Shown: piece after piece, positions 54,447-64,000 of the stretch | How positions within the stretch are numbered: the stretch's first letter is position 1 | Layout of the letters: every line of letters starts with the position of its first letter | Source: Bufo bufo | Lineage: Eukaryota > Chordata > Amphibia > Anura > Bufonidae | Reading direction: 5' to 3' | NCBI RefSeq assembly: GCF_905171765.1 | Contig: NC_053390.1 | Span: 212,293,359 to 212,357,358, forward strand | Length of the DNA: 64,000 nt | Notes under the pieces: model-generated | What the model was told of the DNA's origin: nothing | The model's input: the letters and a program-made list of their open reading frames with translations, nothing else | Database searches by the model: none | Translations under genes and position numbers: made by a program

Positions 54447-54860
54447 AAAGGGAGTTTCTGATATTAATTACTTTTTATCTAACGACTGCAGCCTGCCTAC
54501 TGAAACAGAAAATGAACATTTACCTACTCTCCGGCACTTCGGTGCTCCGCGCTGCCTCTGCTGTGTCCACGTTCCGGTCTCTGGAGTATTTACCAACTGC
54601 TCAGCATGGGTATAGTCACATGATCTGCTGCAGCCAATGGCTGGCTTTAGAGGTGATATGCACCTGGCTGAAGTCCGCTATTCACTGCAGTGGAGCATGT
54701 GACCATGCCCATGCAGCGCCAGATGTAAACACCGCAGGGACTAGAATATGGACACAGCGGAGGCGTCGGGGAGCAGGTACGTATGAATTATCTGTTTCAA
54801 GAGGCAGGCTGCAGACATTAGATTAAAAGTAATTATTACCAGAAAACAATCTTTAAATGA
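54447..54860. mobile_element. Fold-back MITE in intron 7
   Basis: Left 'taattactttttatctaacg' and 'ctgcagcctgcctactgaaac' pair with right 'gtttcaagaggcaggctgcag' and 'ttagattaaaagtaatta'. No coding content. Confidence 0.85.
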
Positions 54861-55232
54861 GTTTTCCAAGATCATTTTTACTGTTGACCTGAATTGATCA
54901 ACAGTTTGAGAAGGCTCCGGCACTCCGGTGAGCACTGCTGCCTTCTTGCAGCTTATCAAGCACAGCGCCGTACATTGTATAGCGGCTGTGCTTGGTATCT
55001 CGCTCAGCCCCATTCACTTGAATGGAGCTAAGGTGCTCCTAAACAAAGTGACCAATAAACGTGTCCTCTCTCGACCTAGGAAAAGCAGCAAGAAGGCTGC
55101 AGTGCTACTGTGAGTGCCACTGCCTTCTCAAACAGATGATTGACGGGGGTCCTGGGTGTTGGACCCCCAACGATCAGGTACTAATGACCTACCCAGAGGA
55201 TAGGTCATCAGTAAAAAGATCTCGGAAAACCC
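54861..55232. mobile_element. MITE of the 'gatgacctatcc' type
   Basis: 'gagttttccaagatc' on the left is matched inverted by 'gatctcggaaaaccc' on the right. Inverted 'gcactgctgccttcttgcagc' / 'agcaagaaggctgcagtgc' blocks lie around the centre. The right part carries 'aatgacctacccagaggatagg'. Confidence 0.75.
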
Positions 55233-56717
55233 ATTTCAGTATTTATTCACTGTCTCTTTTTGCTGTTTTATGTCTTATTATTTGTTATATTTTTCTTTAG
55301 AGAATATCCTGTTTGGTCTGTAGTGGAACCTAACTAGAAAATGTTTCTGCTCCCCCGGGCCTGCCTACTTTTTCAATTCCCACACTGACTGTATTGGAGT
55401 TTTCTACAATCTGATATCTGAGGCATTGGCTGTTTATTACATGTAGAATAGTTTCCTCTGACCTCTTGTAGCATGCATACTCATACAGGGCTTTACAGGC
55501 TATGGACACGTTTGACATGGAAAAATGGTTTTTACATATGCCAGTGCTTAATACACTGCAATCTGTATTCCTTCATTCATTTTCAGACCCCCTTGGCGAC
55601 TTGTCCTGCTTTCAGAATTGGCACCTATAGGTGTGTCCCCTAATAATACATGTTGACTGCTAATGTACTGCTAACCCAGTGTGATTCAGCCCCTTTACTG
55701 TATGTTTTCTCTCTCTACACTGATGCTGGCTGTTTGATATTTGCCTCCTCTCCCCCTGCAGATTTTGGAATGGATTCTGTCTTCAAACTCATGCTGCCTG
55801 TGTGTGATCTTTCCCCCTCCATACTTTGTTCTGGGTTTATTCCTTTCTGTATCTCTGTCTGTGTCTGATATTGCCTGTGTGATCTCACATTTTCCCTGGG
55901 TATTCTTTTCCCTTTTCTAGTAGAATTTAATAACTTCTGCCCCTCCCCATCAGTATCTTCTTACTGAGAGAAGAGAGTGGGAGACAAAGGTATGCAGGAA
56001 GTGTGATCTATGTCAAAAGCAGCACCATAGCTATGTAAAGGAGTTGTTTAACAAATGCTTGTGTTTCAGCAAGACAACAATAAAAAATAAAAAAAAATGT
56101 GCAAAACTGTCCATAGTCTTCAAGTACAATGCCTCAGATATAGTATGCATTTCTAGCTTAGAGAGGTGGTAGTATATTGAAACACTCCCTAAGCCTCATT
56201 TCACTAGGTCCCTATAAAACTGTTAGTTTAAGTGATCAGATCTGTAGTCTGGCATCTATTTGTGCCCTTACTTTGGGTGCAGAAATGCACCTGTGTTACG
56301 CTTGTTGGAAACTTGCCTACACCTTAGCATCTCATGAAGAAGCGATGCGTCACACACTTCAGAATTGTTGCAGATTCTGCACACAAAAATGTGCACCAAG
56401 ATCACAGCAAATGCAATTGAGCTTTCTGTAACTCAATTCCATTTACATGTGGCAAGAAAATATCTGTATAGATATTGGGTTATGTTGGCAAGTTTAAATT
56501 CAACAGCATACCATATACCTTTCAGGTTTACTTTACAAGTTGCAGAGGATTTATCTGATTCTATTTTAATTGGTGAAATCCACTGCAGATGCAGGCAGAT
56601 TGTTTCCACAGCCTGTAAATCTTGAAGATGTTTGCAATGTTAGGATCACTCCAAATAAGCAACTCACTCTGTTTATAAAGCATTTTGTATTGGTTTTACA
56701 ATGCCTTGTTTTTAAAG
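55233..56717. other. Intron 7, non-coding
   Basis: No element ends or exons recognised before exon 8. Confidence 0.35.
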
Positions 56718-56854
56718 GGTGGAGTTATGGGAATTCAGATTAGCTGGAACTGTGACTTGGACAAGAAGCATACATACTGCGTTCCAAAGTACTCATTTCG
56801 ACGTTTGGACAATAGGGAATTGGATCACAATGTTTCTCCCGGATATAATTTCAG
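56718..56854 (+). CDS. p2rx4: P2X receptor exon 8
   Basis: 137 bp; acceptor tttttaaag (poor pyrimidine tract close to the AG), donor gtaaac. Encodes GGVMGIQISWNCDLDKKHTY, then CVPKYSFRRLDNRELDHNVS and PGYNFR. Conserved Cys pair; the NFR motif of the ATP site is at the exon end, with Arg split across the junction. Confidence 0.95.
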
Positions 56855-57038
56855 GTAAACAAACTTGAAGCTTAGTGTACGTGATACAGTCAAGTGACTT
56901 CCTTTTATGAAATTTATATTTCTGTTTTATTCATCCATTTGTGAACAGGGAAATTGACTTGGTCGACCCGGGAATGGGGAAGGGGCTCAGTTACACTGAA
57001 ATTGGCTGCAATTCCAGCCTAAAATTCTCTCTCCAAAG

Positions 57039-57642
57039 TAGGGATCGACCCATTAACGGTTTTACCGATATTATCGGCCAGTATTCAGGATTTTCAAAGT
57101 TATCAGCATCTAACCTTGCAGATAGGCCGATAACGAATCGCGCTGATGTCAGCGCGATCCATGTTCGCTCAGCAGCACAGGGGAGAAGAAAGCAGTGTCT
57201 CCCTCCCCCTGTTCTGCCGCTGCCACAAATGAGAGGAGGGGAGGGGCTGTGGCCACTGCGCCACCAATGATGTTAACTCACTCATTCAAATTCAACAGGT
57301 GGCAGGTGCTGGCTGCAGAATCATATAGCCGCACCCGACCTCTATGACAAGTAGCTGCGATCCGCGGCAGTTAACCCACACCTTAGGGGTTAACTGCCAT
57401 GGATCGCAGCTACTGCTCATAGAGGTCAGATGCGACTATATGATTCTGCAGCCAGCACCCACCACCTGTATTTGAATTAATGGGCGAGTTATCTTCAGTG
57501 GTGGCGCAGATTTGTGTATAAATCTTTAATTTTTTTTTCAAAAATGAAAATGCACAGAATATCGGTATAAATTATCAGCTATCGGCCTAAAAATTCAGAT
57601 TATCGGTATCGGCTCTAAAAATTCTATATCGGTCGATCCCTA
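57039..57642. mobile_element. hAT-type MITE with 8-bp duplication
   Basis: Exact duplication CTCCAAAG at 57031-57038 and 57643-57650. Ends TAGGGATCGACC and GGTCGATCCCTA. Internal inverted 'gatcgcagctact' / 'agtagctgcgatc' blocks lie near 57350-57410. No coding content. Confidence 0.92.
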
Positions 57643-57799
57643 CTCCAAAGTAAGCCAACCAATAGTTGGTATAGAGCTAGACAAAAGTATCTATCCCTAC
57701 ACCAGTATGAGCCACTGTGATACGTTTACATTATTTATAGGATTTGTAAATCTGTGCCTTCACAGAAGTTCGGGCTTTGGATCGGTGTTTTGTAGATTG
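57643..57799. other. Intron 8 spacer
   Basis: Non-coding, nothing recognised. Confidence 0.35.
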
Positions 57800-58262
57800 T
57801 ATTATTTTCCCTTATAACATGGTTATAAGGGAAAATAATAGCATTCTGAATACAGAATGCATAGTAAAATAGGGCTGGAGGGGTTAAAAAAAAAAAATAA
57901 TAATTTAACTCGCCTTAATACACTTGCTCGCGCAGCCGGCATCTCCTTCTGTCTCCTTCTTTGCTGATTGTAGGAACAGGACCTGTAGTGACGTCACTCC
58001 GTCATCACATGGTCCATCACATGATCCATCACCATGGTAAAAGATCATGTGATGACCGGAGTGACGTCACCACAGGTCCTGTTCCTACAATCAGCAAAGA
58101 AGGAGACAGAAGGAGATGCTGGGCTGCGCTATCAAGTGGATTAAGGGGAGTTAAATTATTTTTTTATTTTTTTTAACCCCTCCAGCGCTATTTTACTATG
58201 CATTCTGTATTCAGAATGCTATTATTTTCCCTTATAACCATGTTATAAGGGGAAATAATAAT
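57800..58262. mobile_element. Long fold-back (arms ~220 bp) MITE
   Basis: 'attattttcccttataac' occurs near both tips in inverse. 'ggagtgacgtcac' / 'gtgacgtcactcc' and 'tgttcctacaatcagcaaag' / 'ctttgctgattgtaggaaca' show nearly perfect complementarity around a centre at about 58025. The tips carry small extra palindromes. Confidence 0.9.
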
Positions 58263-58575
58263 GATCGGGTCTCCATCCCGATGGTCTCCTAGCAACCGTG
58301 CGTGAAAATCGCACCGCATCCGCACTTGCTTGCGGATGCTTGCGATTTTCACGCAACCCCATTCACTTCTATGGGGCCTGCGTTGTGTGAAAAACGCAGA
58401 ATATAGAGCATGCTGCGATTTTCACGCAACGCACAAGTGATGCGTGAAAATCACTGCTCATGTGAACAGCCCCATAGAAATGAATGGGTCGGGATTCAGT
58501 GCGGGTGCAATGCATTCAACTTGCGCATCGCATCCGCGCGGAATACTCGCCCGTGTGAAAGGGGCCTTAGGGTTA
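58263..58575. repeat. Frog repeat with 'gcgtgaaaatcgca' blocks
   Basis: Multiple direct and inverted copies of 'gcgattttcacgcaa' and its complement, ending 'cgtgtgaaaggggccttag'. It is probably the rest of the MITE in which the 57800-58262 fold-back sits. Confidence 0.6.
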
Positions 58576-60801
58576 ACTCCTGTCAGGGACGGATTGGGAA
58601 CATAATGTGCCCCAGGGAAAAAACTAAAAGTGGCCCTATATTGTAGGCAGGTCCAAATTGACAGAAGGCGAGGCAAAACAGGTAGGCGGCATCAGCAATA
58701 TCATAGCACAAAATACCGACCCATCTGAACCATATACCTCAGTGCAGAACAATATATTGCCCCAAAAGCTGTCCCTTTTGTGGTGGCCATCAGTAGCTGC
58801 CATTTCCTGTCCTCCTGCTCCAGTTGTCTCTGATTAAGATACGGAGCAGGGGGTTTAGGAGGTGAGATGTGGGTCACAGCAGTTGAATTCAAGAGGGCAT
58901 GTGAGGCCCCGGTACATAAGTACCTGATTCTCACAGCTTTAATTACCGAGATCTTGTAATGTACCGGCCAGCGGCAGAGAGGAGGACTTGAGTAGTCCAC
59001 CGGGAAATTTCGCTGTAAGGTCTATGGCCAATCCGCCTCTGACTCTTGTGCAGTAAGTCAGCACCGGAACGACACCGCTCCATTTACCTTGTCGTGAATG
59101 AAGCTGGAAATTGCAGCATTGTTTCCCATTCACTTCAGCGGTGCAGAAATACCAGCTCTTCTGATCTGATGACCTGTCCTGAAGATTGACCATCAAATGC
59201 TGCAATACCACTTTAAGTTGGGTCTAAACATAACAAAAAACGGTCTGTTCTTTCAGTACATTTCTGCATTTTCAGATTGCAGGTGGTATGATATGATTGT
59301 TGGCGTAAAGGAGTAAGGTATTCATTTGTGGAAGTATTTAAGTCTGTTTTAATATTTAAAAGTTCAACTTGCATATATTTTATTTCAAGTTTCTTTCAGG
59401 GTATAATTAACTTAATACCCTAATATTATGTTAATTCATTAAAATTCTTACATTGATAAAACGGCAGTCAGTGTTAATCAACCATGTACATTATTTTTAA
59501 TTAACTCATTGATTGTTCCACTGATGAGACAGGAAAAACACACGGAGAGGTTAGGTTAATAGGGCTCTCTTCACCTCCCACCTTCAGTGACACGGCAGAT
59601 TGCACAGTGGGGTTCCAAGCTTCTGTGACACTCTGAAGACACAATTTTTTAATTTTTATCCAGACTGGATTAGCAGAGGGGGTTTGTAAAACACAACGGA
59701 TTCCTCCCCTTAATTTTATGCTGTCTTACCCTGTGGCGCTCCAGGATCATCACACCATAGTATTGACCCATACATCTTCTGTGCAGAGCCAGCACCATTT
59801 GGTGACTGATGGTAAATATGCATGCCTTTGCTTGCGAGACTACAGCACAGTGGTAGAAGTCCCAGTGGGAGCATCAGGGAGACGCACCGATCTTAGCTCT
59901 GAATCATTTTTTTTTTCCTCTTCAGTCATCATGGAATTTCCTTTGCTGATTCTGAATTTGTGGATCACACTGCCTAGTATTCAGGCAGGAGGAGCACTGA
60001 TGGATGTTAAAAGCGCAGTCATTCCTCCCTTGTTCAGTTCTATTAATTATCGGCAGCACATCCTTGAATAGACAGGGAGATGTGCTGCCAATAATTGTAC
60101 ATCTTTCATCTCGATGAAAGATGCAGATCAGTCGACAAACGAGTGTTTGCTTGTTCATTGGTTGAAAAGCAACATGTTTATAATTGGCACGAAAGTCGTT
60201 CTGCCTGATAGGGCTCTAGAAAATATGCAGAGCAGTGACCTAGAAATATGAGATTGGATATATCAACCAGTTTACCTTATTCTACATTTGTGGCCCCTCC
60301 TAAATATTAAATATCTAGTATTTCCCGGGTGCACTGTTCTCGAGACTACTAGGAAAAAATACAGTTATACTTATCAGTAATAAGTCTCCATGACAGTGCT
60401 CATTGCTTTCATCGAGAACCAGTGCCACAGATTTGCAGTGAATGGAGCTGAGCTGCAATATCGCACCCCGCCAGTGGACAGTTGTTGGGCTATTTGAAAA
60501 AAATATTTTTTTTTTTGTAATTCCGGACAACCCCTTTAATACATTATTGCATATCTTCTGCTTTATAAGTTTCTTGATAAATCATTGAAGGTGGATAGTG
60601 CGGAGGGGCCTTCAGAACCTCTGTGTTTTTCTTGCGCCATCAGGACAGGGAGCTCTCAGGGGTACTGTTGTGGAGACTTGCAAGAAACCGAATTATGTTC
60701 TCCCAAACTTTGGTAGAACATACAAACTACATGCAGCTGTTGCTCCATTTCTGATTCAAACCCAGTACCGAAGTGCTGCAAGAGAAAAGTGCTACCCGCA
60801 T
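58576..60801. other. Intron 8, non-coding
   Basis: No exon, element end or RNA gene was recognised. 'cggacaacccctttaat' at 60525 resembles a TTAA-type MITE end without a partner. Confidence 0.35.
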
Positions 60802-61276
60802 AAAAGGCTACTTTCACATCTGCGTTTTTGTTGGATCCATCATGGATCAGCAAAAACGCTTCAGTCATGATAATACAACCATCTGCATCCATTATGAACG
60901 GATCCGGTTGTATTATCTCTAAAATAATAACTGATCCGTCTCTAAAACCATTGTAAGTCAATGGTGGACGGATCTGTTTTCTTTTGTGTCCGAGAAAACC
61001 GATCCATCACCATTGACTTACATTGTGAGTCATGATGGATCCGTCTTGCTCCGCATCCCAGGACGCACTCAAAAATGCTGCTTTTTGTGTGCGTCATGAG
61101 AACACAATGAAACGGAACGGAATGCATTCTGGTGCATTCAGTCTCCTTCAGTTTCAGTTTTGTCCCCATTTTGTCTGATGAATGGGACAAAACTGAAGCG
61201 TTTTCCCCCCGCTATTGAGATTTTATTACTAATCTCACTAGCGGAAAGGGAAAACGCAGATGTGAAAGCAGCCTAA
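60802..61276. mobile_element. MITE of the 'ggctactttcacat' family
   Basis: Ends 'aaaggctactttcacatctgcg' and 'cgcagatgtgaaagcagcctaa'. Internal 'acggatc' inverted blocks like those at 35988 and 53018. Confidence 0.85.
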
Positions 61277-62320
61277 TACAGTTCTACATATTGGCTGTAG
61301 TCAGGGGTGTGCATCACAACTGCATGGTTATGTTAGTACTTTCAGAAATAGTTTGGTAAATTGAATACTTGGGTGACAGTTATAACAGATGTCAGTGATC
61401 TGGTAAATTTGTCACTTGCAGTTAGTGTAGGTAGCCATATCATATTTGTGACGCTGAAATGCGTCTAAAATCGATCTAAATCTGCATTTGCATTGGAGAT
61501 ATATTCCCTTATCCAACAAATCCATCAAAACCGAAGATCTCAGAATTATAAGGACTTGAATCATTCTCAAACATTTCCTTTACTATACTTTCTTTTTTAT
61601 ATATATTTTTTTTAAGAATAATCGACAGCACAATGGATTGCCCAAATTCCTTTCTAAATCCAGTTCACACTCGATAGTGTGCCTCATGGTAAACTGCACG
61701 CATTTTACCACAGATTGCATTGGTTTTGTGATACGATTAACCATGCAGTTTTTAAAGCTGGAACACGTTTAAAATGTCTCACCTGTAATATATGCGCAGG
61801 CACTAACCACTATAAATCACACTACCTTAAGAATTTTTTCCATTCAATTTTCCAGGTCACTGTCTGTCTATATTTTAAAAATAGGTGATGGTCACAGCTA
61901 ATCTACTTCACCCCCCTCCCCCCTTTTGCAGTGTCCTCTGCGAAGGTCACTGGACATGTCTAGAAAACTACCCCATATAGATCAATGAGTCCCCTCCAAT
62001 ACATTGTGTCTGTGGCCCACTTGGCTGCTATAAAGCATATCTCAAAATTTAAAGCAGGGGGGAGAAGAATAATGCTCCAGGGAGCCAGAATGGAGCAGCG
62101 GGGAGCAGGTGAGTATGATATTTTCAACAGGTACAGCAGGTTGGACTTGACAGTAAAGGGGTTGTCCAGCTCTTATTTTTTTTAAGCTTCTGTTCTCCGC
62201 ATCAGCTCTCGAGTCATGGTACAAGCTGCTTCTGTACTCCTCCGACAAATATTCCTCCCTAGTATTGTTAACAGTAAGTAGACGATATAGACTAAGCATG
62301 TAATCCACTCTGTTTTTCAG
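61277..62320. other. Intron 8, non-coding
   Basis: Nothing recognised apart from 'gtaaaggggttgtccagc' (62154), a MITE-end-like motif. It ends in the exon 9 acceptor tract. Confidence 0.35.
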
Positions 62321-62414
62321 GTCTGCCAAATATTACAAGGATTCCAACAATGTGGAATCAAGGACTCTAATGAAAATCTATGGCATTCGCTTTGATATCC
62401 TGATTTTCGGAACT
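62321..62414 (+). CDS. p2rx4: P2X receptor exon 9
   Basis: 94 bp; acceptor ctgtttttcag, donor gtaagt. Completes Arg from exon 8, then encodes [20 protein letters not shown] and [11 protein letters not shown]. The Lys in LMKIYG is the conserved ATP-phosphate-binding Lys. Phase 0 at the end, leading to the exon that carries the second transmembrane helix, which is not in the window. Confidence 0.95.
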
Positions 62415-62592
62415 GTAAGTTGAATGTGGGTTTTTATGCACAAATTGTTTTATTACATAGATCAGAATTGTACAATTTCTAACACTGTAAATATTGTCCA
62501 ATATATGAAAAATATGTACTTTTTAACTGGAGAGGAGGCCTAGAAATATGTAGATTAAACGCAACATTTCTAGCTGTTCTAAACTGAATATA

Positions 62593-63629
62593 CACTCACC
62601 TAAAGAATTATTAGGAACACCTGTTATATTTCTCATTAATGCAATTATCTAGTCAACCAATCGCATGGCAGTTGTTTCAATGCATTTAGGGGTGTGGTCC
62701 TGGTCAAGACAATCTCCTGAACTCCAAACTGAATGTCAGAATGGGAAAGAAAGGTGATTTAAGCAATTTTGAGCGTGGCATGGTTGGTGCCAGACGGGCC
62801 GGTCTGAGTATTTCACAATCTGCTCAGTTACTGGGATTTTCACGCAACCATTTCTAGGGTTTACAAAGAATGGTGTAAAAAGGGAAAAACATCCAGTATG
62901 CGGCAGTCCTGTGGGCAAAAATGCCTTGTGGATGCTAGAGGTCAGAGGAGAATGGGCCGACTGATTCAAGCTGATAGAAGAGCAACGTTGACTGAAATAA
63001 CCACTCGTTACAACCGAGGTATGCAGCAAAGCATTTGTGAAGCCACAACACGCACAACCTTGAGGCGGATGGGCTACAACCGCAGAAGACCCCACCGGGT
63101 ACCACTCATCTCCACTACAAATAGGAAAAAGAGGCTACAATTTGCACGAGCTCACCAAAATTCGACTGTTGAAGACTGGAAAAATGTTGCCTGGTCAGAT
63201 GAGTCTCGATTTCTGTTGAGACATTCAAATGGTAGAGTCCAAATTTGGCGTAAACAGAATGAGAACATGTATCCATCCTCTGGCTACTTCCAGCAGGATA
63301 ATGCACCATGTCACAAAGCTCGAATCATTTCAAATTGGTTTCTTGAACATGACAATGAGTTCACTGTACTAAAATGGCCCCCACAGTCACCAGATCTCAA
63401 CCAATAGAGCATCTTTGGATGTGGTGGAGCGGGAGCTTCGTGCCCTGGATGTGCATCCCTCAAATCTCCAACTGCAAGATGCTATCCTATCAATATGGGC
63501 CAACATTTTTAAAGAATGCTATCAGCACCTTGTTAAATCAATGCCACGTAGAATTAAGGCAGTTCTGAACGCAAAAGGGGGTCCGACACGGTATTAGTAT
63601 GGTGTTCCTAAGAATTCTTTGGGTGAGTG
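62593..63629 (+). mobile_element. Tc1-like DNA transposon (copy 4), deleted
   Basis: TA-flanked (62591-62592 and 63630-63631). Ends CACTCACCTAAAGAATTATT and its inverse with small differences. About 1.04 kb, short for the family. Confidence 0.92.
62741..63597 (+). pseudogene. Tc1-like transposase (copy 4), internally deleted
   Basis: ATG 62741 (MGKKGDLSNFERGMVVGARR), helix-turn-helix, frameshift near 62850, then MRQSCGQKCLVDARGQRRMG and EDWKNVAWSDESRFLLRHSN (first Asp). After KQNENM it jumps to GYFQQDNAPCHKARI (second Asp), losing about 50 residues. The Glu block is split by another frameshift (SPDLNQ; PIEHLWMWW). Stop 63597. Confidence 0.9.
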
Positions 63630-64000
63630 TATATTACACAAAAGTGGTTTTTTTTTTTTTTTTTTTCATGAGGATATGTAATGATCATATGAGTACAAGT
63701 ATAGATGGGCTCTCAATTGACAGATGAAGGCCCCCTGGAATACTACTTCCAGTTTAGTCAACCCCTACCTATCTCCGATTGCTAATCTTAGAGCTGGATT
63801 ATAGAATGGTATGTGTTTCTGGAGAGGCTGCTCAGTTAGACTGACCCAGGTGGGGACTACCTGGAGGGCATCTGACAGGTTGCTATTGCTGCCCAGTGCA
63901 GTACTATTACGGTGCGCTGATCGGGCAGGAGCTGCGCCCGCCCGATCAGCGGCAGGGGTCCAGCAGTCACTGATAGCCGGACCCCCACTGTATGCGCCGG
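63630..64000. other. Intron 9, non-coding to window end
   Basis: T run at 63647-63666. 'gatcgggcaggagctgcgcccgcccgatc' near 63920 is a short palindrome, probably part of a 'gacccccac'-type MITE cut by the window edge. No exon 10. Confidence 0.4.

Larger units (their letters stand above)
37513..62414 (+). other. p2rx4: P2X receptor gene, exons 3-9 (p2rx4-like)
   Basis: Seven exons on the + strand encode the middle ectodomain of a trimeric ATP-gated cation channel of the plasma membrane. Concatenated, they give about 232 codons without a stop, with all AG/GT sites present. Intron sizes are about 5.9, 6.5, 0.2, 3.0, 3.1 and 5.5 kb. The joined protein resembles P2RX4 more than P2RX1 or P2RX5 (NNIWYPKFNF; CPIFRLG; DHNVSPGYNFR). 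The first transmembrane helix (exon 1) and the second (exon 10 onward) are outside the recognised part. Orthology to P2RX4 is from memory of the family; a close amphibian paralogue remains possible. Confidence 0.88.

Noticed and set aside
54512..54826. 104-codon ORF in intron 7
   Set aside because: Lies across a fold-back MITE and has no domain or codon bias evidence.
62415..64000. P2X exon 10
   Set aside because: No GKFDIIPT-like sequence was found after exon 9. The region is filled by a Tc1 copy and MITE-like DNA.

Overview
The window looks like anuran amphibian genomic DNA (frog or toad; an inference from the mix of elements, not proven). The host gene is a P2X ATP-gated cation channel, closest to P2RX4. 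It runs on the + strand, and seven consecutive exons (exons 3 to 9 by vertebrate numbering) lie between 37513 and 62414. All seven have usable splice sites and compatible phases, and their lengths are 72, 73, 97, 81, 142, 137 and 94 bp. No exon 1 or 2 was found upstream, so 1-37512 is most simply a transposon-filled intron 2. Exons 10 to 12 would lie beyond the right edge.

Almost everything else is transposable elements, many nested. From 1 to 14100 there is a fold-back MITE, a dead Tc1 element, a second fold-back, and a full-length L1-type LINE (4339-13931, 16-bp target duplication). The LINE sits inside another MITE, and its ORF2 was hit by a 3.85-kb non-autonomous hAT element (exact 8-bp duplication). 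That hAT carries a palindromic cassette and a 2.9-kb minisatellite of about 110 copies of a 26-bp unit. From 15879 to 22990 there is a Tc1 copy, then a Penelope-like element on the - strand (GIY-YIG endonuclease, hammerhead ribozyme, inverted terminal copies) split by a piggyBac element.

From 23043 to about 37220 a DIRS-type tyrosine-recombinase retrotransposon is broken up by a MITE, by a second L1-type LINE that itself holds an apparently intact CR1 LINE (both ORFs open, 6-bp duplication), and by a Gypsy LTR element with integrase placed before reverse transcriptase. A CR1 3' tail ends a few bases before the exon 3 splice acceptor.

Intron 3 (37585-43511) holds nested TTAA-type MITEs, a 1-kb AT-rich tandem array and a nearly intact Tc1 transposon. 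Intron 4 (43585-50121) is mostly a second DIRS element (43660-49894, - strand) starting 75 bp after exon 4; its internal complementary region matches its joined ends, and a 1.2-kb non-autonomous element carrying a DIRS fragment interrupts it. Introns 6 to 9 hold several MITEs, one hAT MITE with a perfect 8-bp duplication, and a deleted Tc1 copy.

The only clearly functional-looking coding sequences are the P2X exons and the two CR1 ORFs. All boundaries come from reading the sequence; no alignment or database search was run.
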